64,000 nucleotides of DNA from Sordaria brevicollis. Taxonomy: Eukaryota; Ascomycota; Sordariomycetes; Sordariales; Sordariaceae. The notes beneath the pieces are model-generated. The model was not told the origin of the DNA, did not search any database, and saw only the letters and a program-made list of their open reading frames with translations. Positions within the stretch are counted from its first letter, which is position 1. The number at the start of each line of letters is the position of its first letter. A program made the position numbers and the translations under genes. Of this stretch, positions 1-10,600 are shown in pieces. The stretch lies in contig JAUTDP010000016.1 of assembly GCA_033439795.1 (NCBI GenBank), forward strand, positions 186,001 through 250,000, read 5' to 3'.

Positions 1-1365
1 AGGGCTGGCCTCCATTTTAGAGCATGTCAGTGTCTGGAGCTTTCCGCTTTTTGTCGTCTGCCTCAAATGATTCGAGGACGACATGGAGAGTGCTCCGGTA
101 GTTGGACGAGTATTAATCCACACGGCCTCCCATGATTCTGACTTAATCTTTTCTCTTCTTTATTCATTCCAACGTAATTATCAAGAGAGAAGTTGGGTAG
201 AAATAACATAACTCGGAGCGTTGATGAGGTTACAGTGGCATTAACATGCACATCTCCATCATCATAGTCTAGCCCAGAGCAGGGACCCACCAACCAACCA
301 GCAACCAGAACAAGCAGGGCACCCAGGACAGACAAGGAGGAATCTCCCGTCTCTCTTTCTTTTACCGACATCACATCCAATTCCAAGTACATAATCTCAT
401 TCAGGCCTCTCTCCAACCGAATCGATCGAATCTCGAGACGACTCCAAAAACAGAAGCAAGAGAATTCTACCGAATTTCCATTATAAACCGAGCAGCCCTC
501 TAGTGCCCTCGTACCACCCATCCATCACAAACAACTCCACTCGAACCCAAGAGGAACCACACCGACCACACCATCAGCGACAACCATAGTAACAAAGCAG
601 TTGTCGCCATAGCAATACTCCCGTCACTGTTGTTGCTCAGTCGCTGCCCGACAACCTCGACGAATTGACAGTCGCTTTGGAGATACACATCCAAGTTGGT
701 GTATAAACAGGCCCGTTCGCCGTTTCATCTCTCACATCAACTCGACAAGTTTTCCGTACGTGCGCGCGCGTCCATCAGTACTACATACAACCACCGCCGA
801 TCAGCAACACATCATCTACCGTCGATCAAATCCGTCACTGCCCCCTTATCTTCACTCTCTTAATCTCCAACGGTTGAGGCGAAAAAAAAGAATAAGGAAA
901 GAACGCACGGAACGGAATCGGGCGAAAAACATACGACTCAGGTTGTTCAGTTGCGCAAAACATTCGAGCACCTAACCACCAACCTAAACCAACAACTTGA
1001 ACACCAAGCCAAGCTATCCCCAAGCTTGACGCAATCCCCAAATCTTGCCTCACCAATACGTCAGAGCTACACTATTACCAGACGAAGAAAAAAAAAAAAA
1101 AGGACAAAACCACCGAAGGCACCTCGTTCACCTCCGGTCGTTTTACAATTTCAATCAACATTCACAAACAACGTCCGATGATCCGGCCATTTGCGGTTCT
1201 ACCATCATCACCACCATCATCACCATCATACTACAACGCCGTAGTAGTAGCATCCGCATCCGCAACAGTAGCAACATCGGACCTGCCATCACAACCACAC
1301 CTTTTTCGACCACAACAACAACAACCACACCCATAATCTTACTTTCTTCACAACAACAGCAAAAA
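1..1365. other. Upstream and leader region of the first gene; no coding region recognised
   Basis: Balanced base composition with CpA and TpG at normal levels, so this is not RIP-mutated. No reading frame here resembles a protein I know; the longest, on the minus strand at 63-521, has low-complexity, non-protein-like composition. From about 740 to 1365 the plus strand becomes C/A-rich with many CAA/ACA stretches, an A13 tract near 1088 and a row of CATCATCACCACC triplets near 1201-1230. That is the usual look of a long 5' untranslated leader in Sordariales. I infer it is the promoter and leader of the gene starting at 1366. Confidence 0.45.
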
Positions 1366-2061
1366 ATGAACACCACAACCTTCCACTCCCTCTCCCTCCC
1401 CGAACCCCCCTCCTCCATCTCCTCTCCCCTCTCCTACCCCTACGAGTCCTCGCCCTCATCATCCTCAACCTACATGCACCACCTCCACCACAACCGCGAC
1501 CTCGCCCTCCAAACCTACCTGGCTCTCCACTCCCAGCACGAGTCCCTAATCCAACACCTCGACGAACTCCGCCCCTCTTCTTCCTACAGCAGTATCAGCA
1601 TCAGCAGTATCAGCATCGGAAGCAACCGCAGCCCCTCCACCTCTCCCACCCGCTCCAGCCACGACCACAGCCACAGCCACAGCCACAGCCACTGCGGGCG
1701 CTCCTCCTCCCCCTTGCCTAGGCAACGTCAGCGGTCCAGCGGGTTTGGGCCGGGTAGCGCTATGGCTGCGTCGGCGGCTACTTCTGTCTTTGGCAGCTCT
1801 TCTTCCCTGACGAGTTCGCTGGCGGGAAGTGTTGGTTTGGACGACGAGACGCTCGCCGAGGTGGCGCTAGAAGAAGCAAAGCTGTGCTCGGTGAACGAGG
1901 GGATCAAGCGCACGCTGACGGAACTGCTAAACTGCGAGGCGACGCGGGGGGAGGATAATCGGTTGTTTAGGAGTTGGGTGCAGGGAAGGCTGATGGAGGC
2001 GGAGAGGGAGTTGAGGAGGGGGAGGAGGAGGAGGAGTGCTGGGAGTGCTTGTTCTGAGTAG
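1366..2061 (+). CDS. Conserved fungal protein of unknown function, Ser/His-rich N-terminus
   Basis: A 231-residue protein. The frame stays open upstream to 1045, but I choose the ATG at 1366 because it is preceded by an A-rich context and the upstream codons are leader-like CAA/ACC repeats. The first 60 residues are Ser/Pro/His-rich. Residues about 45-65 form a short helical stretch (RDLALQTYLALHSQHESLI). The middle is Ser-rich with an alternating His-Ser run near 110. The last 75 residues are the ordered part: an acidic-to-basic helical region containing LAEVALEEAKLCSVNEGIK, TELLNC and RLFRSWVQGRLMEAERELR, then a basic RRGRRRR tail. I recall similar C-terminal helices in uncharacterised Pezizomycotina proteins. 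No enzyme motif, signal peptide or membrane segment is visible. The basic tail suggests a nuclear or nucleic-acid-associated role, which is only a guess. Confidence 0.72.
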   Translation: MNTTTFHSLSLPEPPSSISSPLSYPYESSPSSSSTYMHHLHHNRDLALQTYLALHSQHESLIQHLDELRPSSSYSSISISSISIGSNRSPSTSPTRSSHDHSHSHSHSHCGRSSSPLPRQRQRSSGFGPGSAMAASAATSVFGSSSSLTSSLAGSVGLDDETLAEVALEEAKLCSVNEGIKRTLTELLNCEATRGEDNRLFRSWVQGRLMEAERELRRGRRRRSAGSACSE

Positions 2062-4341
2062 AGGTAATTTGCTTCCTCTCCCGAGGAAGGAACTGAGGGC
2101 TGCTGTGAATCCAGTTGAAGTGAAGGAATGGATGGATGGATGGATGGCAGCGGACGGGAGGTTTGTGTCATCTGGACCTGGACCCGGGAGTTTTGCAAAG
2201 CGGGAAGTGGGAACTCGGAGCATAGCATCCCGAAGGACGTCACATTACCAATTGTCGCGACGGACATTTCTTGGATTGGATTTGGCTGTCTACTACAACG
2301 GGGGAACAATAACCCAACCCCCCTTTCTTGTTTCGTCAAACACCGGCGACACATTTTTTGTGCCTATTGCACGGCACAGCATTTTTAACGACCTTGCTTG
2401 CATCTTAGCTTGGAGTTTTACGGATCTGTTTTTGTTTCTGTTTTTACTGCGCGAGGAGTTTTTTGTTTGGTTTATACTGTTATTCTGGGTTTCCTTCATC
2501 CTGTCAGTGTGTCTGGATAAAATTATCGGACGGGAGTTGTCGAAAATTCGAAGCCATTTCCAACATTCGGGAAACACCGGTTATTAGCCACCTCTTCTTC
2601 AAACTTGCCCAGAAGAAACCTTGCGCGAGGGTCTCGTCGAGTCGTCGTGGAATGGATGACATCGACATTGCACAATTTCTATGGACCCCAGCGCCCGTAT
2701 GGATCCCAACAGTTGGAGGTTGGAGGCTGGAGCATATCTCGCTTCGCCGCCGCCGCGGATCCGGGTTCGGGTTCGGGGAGCATGGCATGAATGACTGGGA
2801 AGTGGAATCCCAGAATTGGGCAGCGTTGCGAGACGAGATGGTTGAAACATGGGACAACCATGTTCATTCATCATTCGGGTAATTTCGCCCTTGGCGAGAT
2901 TATCACGACGTCTACAAGGAGTACCCAACTCGGGGTTACTATTTTCGGGACTGTCGGGCGACGGGCGGCGGGCGACGGGCAGAACATTCGATTGCTGGGA
3001 GTGGAAGAAAACATCATCAGTTGGAGGAGGAAGCATCATGTTAACGGGAGAAGAAAAGATGGAAGAGAGAGAGGGAGAAGGGAAAAGGAAAGGACAGACA
3101 AAAGCGACCGATTACATTCACGACCACACGCAAAAGTCGCATTATTTGCCTTTTTACGCATATGGTACGGGACAAACAAAAACTTTAGTATCCGATTATT
3201 TGTAATTTTTAGTTTATTTTGTTTCTTTCGGTTGCGAGGGGTTTCAAAGTTCATAGCATTGGGTTTGGCATATTCGGCAGGGCGGGAAGACCAAAACAAA
3301 ACAAAAAGTTTCAACCACTTGCAATTTTTTAAAAATTCTGGTGTTTGATGCAGGTGTGAATTACTTTGTATATGCTTTCCATCGATGTGGGCGTCGGTTG
3401 GTGTTGGTGATGCAATGTGGTCTGCAATGCAGTCTCAACCACCGCCGAAGTTTGTAGTCAACATTATCGCCAGTGTCGCAGTTTGATTGTCACCATCCCG
3501 ACCACCATGAATCCAATTCCCACAACATTCGTTGCAGCTGTCGTCGTCGGACTTCCCTCCGGCACGCACCCCCCTCTCTGCCCCTCGGCCCCTCAAACCC
3601 AAGACCCTCCCAAGACAAATCCCAAGAAGTCCCAAGACCTGGAGAAAGTTGGCAGAACCGCAGAAGGAAGCGAGCGAGCCCGACCAACCGGCCAACCGGC
3701 CAACCGGTAACGTAAAAAGTAACCTGGTGACGGTGGTGGTGTGCATTCATGCATTCGTGATTGCGGAGTTGCGCGGAGTACATAGCGACAGCGAGTCGGA
3801 AGTTCTAGACCATTTTCTTGGTGTTGTGAGTCGGACGACGGTGACCGGTCGAGGAAATCTGGAGACATCTGCAGACAGGTGCAGCGAAAGTGGAATGCGG
3901 GTGGACTGACTGGGCCCTAACCCCGATGCGAGGTGTCGGGGCCGTTGAAGAAGTTGGCGCGTGCGCTGGGGGATGAGGAGGAGGGTCACGTGGTTGCGTG
4001 CAAGAAGGAATGGGAGCTTGGGCCACTGCAGTTGGCTGGAGCTTGGCGGATGAAGAGGTGTCGCGGCAGGCAAAGCTTGAACGTTGCAACGGATTGCCTG
4101 CCCTTGAAAGTTGGGGACGTCACTGCGGACATCGACGTTGACATTGACATTGACGGCGCGAAACAGAAGACGAAGACAACGCCGGCCACCTCCCATCTCC
4201 AACTTCGAATTGACGACTACTTTGAGACCAGAAAGCTACGGCTTATTAAACAGCTCCCGGCGGCCAATTGACACTCTACCTACCTGTCCTCGCATGCGCC
4301 CACATTAAACTCGACGCGCCTCGACACCACGATCGCCCACC
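2062..4341. other. Intergenic region between the two left-hand genes
   Basis: Normal composition. It holds the 3' side of the first gene and the promoter/leader of the cyclophilin gene. Simple repeats seen are TGGA units near 2127-2147, a GGGCGACGGGCGGCGGGCGACGGG stretch near 2956-2980, GGCCAACCGGCCAACCGG near 3688-3706, and GACATTGAC-like repeats near 4126-4155. The open frames present do not resemble known proteins and lack codon bias, so I call none of them a gene. Confidence 0.4.
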
Positions 4342-6017
4342 ATGTCGGTCCTCCTCGAGACCAGCGCCGGCGACATCGTCATTGACCTATTGGTCGATTA
4401 CGCGCCCAAGATGTGCGAAAAGTCAGTAGTACTCTTCCTTACTCCAGGTACCCAACCCAATGCTAACCAAGTCGTCGACAGCTTCCTCAAACTCTGCAAA
4501 CTCAAATACTACAACTTCTCCCCCATCCACTCCATCCAAAAATCCTTCTCCTTCCAAACCGGCGACCCCTTGGGTCCCTTATCCTCCTCCTCCGACGGCG
4601 GTTCCTCAATCTGGGGCCTTCTCTCGTCAGACCCCTCCGAGCGCACCTTCCCCGCCTTCTTCCACCCCAAACTCCGCCACCTCGAGCGCGGCACCGTCAG
4701 CATGGCCACCGTCCCGCACCCCTCCGACCCGGACGTCCGACTAGCAGCGTCCCAGTTTATTGTGACGCTAGGAGACAACACAGATTACCTAGACAACAAA
4801 GCCGCCATATTCGGCAAAGTCGTCGAAGGGTTCGACGTTCTCGAGAAGATTAACGACGCCATCGTCGACGAGAAGGGTCACCCCCTGGTAGACATACGGA
4901 TAAAACATACCGTTATCTTGGACGATCCTTACCCCGACCCCGCGGGGCTGCGCGAGCCTTCTTCATCTCCACCACCCTCAAAAGCGCAGCTTGCGACTGT
5001 CAGGATAGCAGAAGGCGAGGAACTGTTAGATATCGAACAAAACGCCGAAGCCGCCGCCCTAGCCGAGCGCCACCGCCGCGAGCGCGAAGCAGCCGCGCAG
5101 GCTTTAACGCTGGAAATGATGGGCGACCTTCCCTTTGCCGAAGTCAAACCGCCGGAAAACGTCCTGTTCGTGTGCAAACTCAACCCGGTAACAACAGACG
5201 AAGATCTGGAGCTTATCTTCTCCCGCTTCGGCAAGATTTTATCCTGCGAGGTGATCCGCGACGCCAAAACGGGCGACAGCTTACAATACGCCTTTATCGA
5301 GTTCGAGGACAAAAAGGCGTGCGAGGAGGCGTATGCGAAAATGGATAGCGTGTTGATTGATGATAGGAGGATTCATGTGGATTTTAGTCAGAGTGTGTCT
5401 AAGCTGAGTGAGGTTTGGAGGAGCGAGACGAACTCGAAGAGGAAGTCGGCTGCTGCACGAGGGAAAAAGGGGGGTGGGGTGGAGTGGATGAGTTGGAGAA
5501 GTGGAGGAAGTATAGGGATGAGGATGATGAGGGTGATTATGAAAGGGGTGGGGGCGGTAGGTATCAGATGGTGCATGGGGTGGAGGATTTGAAGGGGCGG
5601 TCGGCGGCTGCTGCTGCTGCGAAGCCAGATGTTGGTGGTGGGCGTGATAGGTCAAGGTCAAGAGACAGAGACCGAGAGCGTGATCGCAGGCGGAGTAGGA
5701 GTCCTCGAAGAGATCGCCGGGATGACCGTCGGGATTACGATCGTGATAGACGCGGCGGCGGCGGGCCAAGAGATGGCGGTGCTGACTACCGCCGCCGAGA
5801 CGACCGAGGTTCGGACCGGAGGGACTCGGACCGGAGGGACCCGGACCGCAGAGGAGACAGCAGACGCGACCGTAGTCGAAGTCGTGACCGACATCGCGAC
5901 CGAGATTATGACAGGGACCGCAGAGACAGAGACAGAGACAGAGACAGGGACCGCAGAGACAGAGACAGAGACAGAGGTGGTCATGGTCGTGATGACTATC
6001 GGGATAGGAGGAGGTAG
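4342..6017 (+). CDS. cyp-6: Cyclophilin-type peptidyl-prolyl isomerase with RRM (PPIL4 / Cyp6 family), frameshifted near its C-terminus
   Basis: Spliceosome-associated cyclophilin of the PPIL4 family: a divergent N-terminal isomerase domain, an RNA-recognition motif, then an Arg/Ser/Asp-rich nuclear tail. Exon 1 (4342-4421) encodes [20 protein letters not shown]; exon 2 starts at 4482 after a 60-bp intron. The cyclophilin domain (about residues 1-165) shows [26 protein letters not shown] and [13 protein letters not shown] charged linker leads to the RRM (about 235-320), with RNP2-like LFVCKLNP and RNP1-like [10 protein letters not shown]. After KLSEVWR the reading frame breaks near 5461-5475 in an A5G6 run. 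Reading continues one frame over as [20 protein letters not shown] and then a long RD/RS-repeat tail ending at TAG 6015-6017. Without a shift the product would stop at 5592 with an unrelated tail. The break is either a sequence error or a real lesion. Family assignment is firm; the symbol follows Neurospora usage. Confidence 0.93.
4422..4481 (+). other. Intron of the PPIL4-type gene
   Basis: Donor GTCAGT at 4422 and acceptor ACAG ending at 4481, with a canonical fungal branch-point TGCTAAC at 4461-4467. Splicing joins TGC GAA AA with C TTC CTC, giving the family sequence CENFLKLC. The intron is 60 bp and free of in-frame stops, so the unspliced frame also stays open. Confidence 0.9.
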
Positions 6018-6062
6018 AGACAGAGACAGTGGGTAGACAGGTAGGCAACACAACACAACACA

Positions 6063-6203
6063 CAACACGCATAACACGCATAACACGCATAACACGCATA
6101 ACACGCATAACACGCATAACACGCATAACACGCATAACACGCATAACACGCATAACACGCATAACACGCATAACACGCATAACACGCATAACACGCATAA
6201 CAG
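6063..6203. repeat. 9-bp tandem repeat, about 14 copies of ATAACACGC
   Basis: Fourteen perfect ATAACACGC units run from 6071 to 6196, with partial units on both sides. The array lies about 50 bp downstream of the cyclophilin stop codon and is open in several frames, producing spurious three-residue repeat proteins. Perfect copies imply recent expansion by slippage. Confidence 0.95.
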
Positions 6204-6336
6204 AGCAAACTGCATTACAGTACGGTATGTCAGAGTCTATCTATCTTTGTCGCCGCATAGGTCCCATATCTCATATCCGCACCTCACTTACCAGACATTG
6301 GCAGACATACTGCACCAGACGGGACCGGAGAATACA

Positions 6337-6740
6337 TGCAGATTTGCAGATTTGCAGATTTGCAATTCGGAACCGAGAGAGGACTGAGAAGATCTGCCCT
6401 GGCTACTACATGGCTGCGTGGCTGCTTGGCTGGGATTTGTCACAACGGGACGGGGCTGGATAGGGCTGACACATCCCTCCGTGCTCCATGCGCTATGCGA
6501 TAATTTGGGCTGCTACAACTACCTTCGTCGCTTCGTCGCTTCGTCGCTTCGTCGCTTAGGTACGGGCATGATGAGCATGATGAGCATGATGAGCATCCAT
6601 CCATCCAATTCCATGAGCCAATTCCATGGGCCAATTGTCTCGGACCATAAATACGTGGAAGACATGACAAAGTCAGAGTCGGAGTCGGAGCCAAAGCAAG
6701 CACACCTTTAGCAAGCACACCTTTCAGCCGACCTTTCAGC
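6337..6740. repeat. Cluster of short tandem repeats at the euchromatin edge
   Basis: Successive unrelated short arrays: TGCAGATT x3 (6337-6361), CTTCGTCG x4 (6523-6554), ATGATGAGC units (about 6567-6595), GAGTCG units (about 6674-6692), and two consecutive imperfect duplications AGCAAGCACACCTTT and CAGCCGACC (about 6696-6745). Composition is still normal here. The strongly A+T-rich RIP-type sequence begins about 100 bp further on. Confidence 0.85.
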
Positions 6741-7340
6741 CGACCCTTCATGTCCTGCCTGTCCTCTTCATACCTACCAAACCCAGATACCATACCTTAC
6801 CCTACCCTACTTACCTGGTCTACCCTATTTGACCAAACCGTGATTTTATAGTGTAATAACCGTTGAGTGCTGTACACCGTATAAATGTGCTTACTGGATC
6901 AATCCAGTAATAATTTTATAAGCGGTTTAAACGCATAAGCGGTTAAAATAAATCCAAACGTAAATGTTATAATATATTTACTACTTAAGCTAGTTAAACC
7001 GATAATAATAGGGAACGGTATAAAAAATTTAACGGTAAAAGGTGAATAGGCCTAAATAATTGTAAGCTCCCCAATTTAATTACGTAATAATCGCGTACGG
7101 ATTAGAAAATATACCGGCCGGCACCTAGCGCCTTATACCTAGTTACGCCGCCCGTACCGCTTAACCCGGCCTACCCGGTACGCCGTCTATACGGCGTACC
7201 TAGTAACTTAGCGCTCGGCGCCCGGTTTTAGTATACCTATTTCTAGATATATTATTTATTAATTAATATTAATGTAATTGGTTAATTAAATATAGAAATA
7301 AATATATAAATATAATTATAAAAGTAAAATTAACCCTAAT

Positions 7341-7628
7341 TAATACCGTTAAGAGGGTATTTGAAATGTATAGTATATGTGATTGTAAACGTTAATGAAA
7401 TTGATGAAAAAAGAAGAATTAAACAAGAGGGGAGTTCGCGGTAGTTAAAGACTATATACCCGCGAGCCTCGAACGGCTAACCCACTTAAGTGGGTCTAAC
7501 GCGCCGCGGCACGGTCGCACTCAGCGCGAACCTTCCTAGCGGTTAGTACTAACCGATCGGAATGCCGGCAAGCAATTGGCACCTATCGTAATAACGTAAG
7601 TAATAGCTACGATGCCGTTCCGGTATCA
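7341..7628 (-). repeat. LTR1 3' LTR (left copy)
   Basis: 288 bp, same length as the right copy; the visible differences are C/T or G/A. It keeps a 14-bp perfect palindrome CCCACTTAAGTGGG at 7481-7494 and a CpG-rich segment GCGCCGCGGCACGGTCGC. The target duplication CTAAT precedes it. Confidence 0.93.
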
Positions 7629-7649
7629 AATCCCGGCTCCCTAAAAAAT

Positions 7650-10600
7650 TCTATTATTAATTTTAATAATAATTAATATATATAATTAAATACCTTTATT
7701 ATTCCTAATATTCGCTTCTCTTAACGTATTCTACTCTTTACGTTCCTATTTACCTATTTTACTTTTTAAACCTCAATTTTATTCTATATTTTAATAAATT
7801 TAATATTAATTTATTTACGAAAGTAATATATTTACATATTCGACCGGTAGCCTTTATAAGCGTACGCTTTTCTCTTTATCGCTATTAATATTTTTTTAAT
7901 AATTTTTAAACGTTATTTAAAGCCTCTTCCGGTAATTATTTATTATATTTATAACTGAATTTAATTTATTTAATTAAATATTTCCATTTATTTATTTATT
8001 CGTTTAAGGAATAATTTAAAATAACGTTTATTTCCTATTCGCCTTTATTTTCGGAATTTATTTACGTATTTTTAATAAATTTAAATAGAGGTTAAATACG
8101 GCCGAAAGGGTCTTCGTTTAATAAATATCCCTTAAAATACGTAATGGAAATAATAAAGTATATTCTAGCTATTTCGGCGGGTAATTTTAATTTATAAGCG
8201 AATTTACTTATATAAATTAGGATTTTAAAAAGTCTAGTACGTTATTATAAAAATTTATAGGACGGGCGATTTAAAAGGTAATATCCTTTATATAATTTTA
8301 GGAAGACTTTATTTCTTTTTTAGAATTTTCGTAAAGGATATTAATTATCGTATTTTTTTTTAATTTTAATAATTATAAAATTTATAATTATTTAAACGTC
8401 TTCTTTTAATCCATCTCTTATTCTTTTATACTTTATAACTACGGCGGAAATATTTTTCCGAATAACAATATCGAAGGGGCTAAATAGTTTAAAGCCGAAT
8501 AATTATTCGTAGGGGGATAATTCAATAAATTTTAAATATATATTATTAAAATTCTATTATAGATTTAATAATAATTCAACCTAATTAAATTCTAAAGTAG
8601 CGAAATAATAGTATTATATTACAATCTCTACGTCCTAGTTTCATTTTTCGGCTATACCGTTACTTTGCGGGTAATAAACGGTAATTATAAAAAATTTAGT
8701 ATTTATTACTTTTTATATTCCCTTCTATAATTTGAATATAAATTTGCAATTTCGATTTAATACGATTACTTACAATATACCCCAATCTCCTAATAATAAT
8801 TCTCTAACTAAAATAATACCCTAATTTTCTACGGAATAAGTAAAATATCCGGGAATTAATTTTATCCGTTTAATAATATAGTATATAATAGGTATTAAAG
8901 TATTATAAAAATCGAATTTTTCTATTTATTATAATATTAAAATATTAAGGATTTTAAATAAATTAGTAATAAAATTTATAATAATTATTCGTATTAGTAA
9001 TAAATATTCGGGCTTAATTAATTAATAGTCTCCTATAATTATTTTACGGTTTATATAATTTAATTAGTATATTAAATAATATTTAACCTATTCCAAAACG
9101 TTATAAATTTTTTCAATTATTATATATTCCTTCAAATCGTAAAATATTCGATTTCTCTTAAAATAATATTTATTATCGTAAATTATAAATAATATAATTA
9201 ATATTATCGATTTAAGTACGTAGAGCCTCTTTAATTTATTAATTCTAATATTATATAATAGGTCGTTAATAATTTCGAATAGGTACCTAGTACTAGAAAT
9301 AATACTATCGACTTCGGTAATATTATAATAAGAATGTATATTAACGATAATTTTTATATATTTAGAATCCGTTTTATAACCTTCGATAAAATCCCTTTTT
9401 ATAATTAGGTTTATTTATATTTCTATATATATAAATTAAATTTAATCGAAAATTAAAATTTCGTCGGATTTTCCTAATTCGTTACCTTTAATTTTTAAGC
9501 GGCTAAGCCTATTAAGTACGAAGTTTAATTTCCCCGCGATATAATAAACCTAAAAATTATATTAGAATAAATAAATTAACGTATTAATTAGCCTACGATT
9601 ACTACAATCCGTCGAAATTATATTTAAGGTTATTTATTCGCAAATTCCCTTTATTACGGAATCATTTATTAAAATAATAATTAATAAATTATATAAATAT
9701 AAAAGGGTCTTTAACCGTTTAATTACTTATATTAGATAAATAATTTCCATTTCGGAAGGCCTATAATTTATTTCAATTTTATTAAATATTTTATTTAAAA
9801 ATATAATAGGAAGTATTTAATTCGTTAAGATAATTATATTTAATAATTAAATAAATCCGTCCCGGAAATAATATAAAACTACGCTATAACCCTATTCTAA
9901 TAAACCGTCGATTTAAAGAAACGCTTATTTATTTAAATTAAAATAATACAATTTTATATTTTCGTAAATAATTCTCTATATTATTTCGAATATTTTTACT
10001 TCCTCTTTAATACTTTTATATAAAATTTTTATATAATAGTAGGCTTTTTTTAAAGGGCTTTTAAAGACGATAACGCCCGATTTATACCCTTCTATTAATA
10101 ATAATACTTTCTAATTCTATAAAGGCTCGGATAGTTTATTATAATAAGGGATTAAATATCGAAGAAAATTAAATTTACTAATATATATTTCTAAGGATTT
10201 TAATATTTCGGGAAATATTAAATTGCGGAATACTTCTAATCTCTTTTTTATTAACGATAGGTTAAATATATCGATATAAAATCCTAATAATTCGACATTG
10301 GGGTATATAATATAATTTTTCTTAAATAAAAGAATTAGGTTATATAACGTAAATAGGTTAAATATATAATCGAAATATTTAAAATACTCTTTTATAATAT
10401 CCGAAAAAATAATAATATTATTAATATAGATTCTATAGAATTCCGCTACAACCCTTAATAAATAATTTATAAATTTCTAAATATATATTAATAAATTTCG
10501 ATATTTTATTAAAGCGATATTTAATTACTCTAAACCTTATAAATTAATTAACGTTAATCGATCCTAATAGGGTAATTAAATTAAGAATTAGTAGAAGAAT

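Noticed and set aside
63..521. 152-residue minus-strand frame
   Set aside because: No protein-like pattern or recognisable homology.
3933..4271. 112-residue frame upstream of the cyclophilin gene
   Set aside because: Lies in the probable promoter/leader and contains a simple-repeat Asp/Ile/Val run; no family resemblance.
5996..6215. Several open frames translating the 9-bp repeat
   Set aside because: They exist only because the repeat unit is a multiple of three without stops; repeats such as ITRITR or MRVMRV have no supporting context.
6780..6830. CCTTACCCTACCCTAC stretch considered as interstitial telomere repeat
   Set aside because: Fungal telomere units are TTAGGG/CCCTAA; this is only a short CCCTA-like run without true tandem units.
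7460..7628. tRNA-like sequence in the LTR1 LTR (TTCGAGGC and TCAAATCCCGG)
   Set aside because: No acceptor stem or cloverleaf can be formed in either strand, and the sequence is within a defined LTR.
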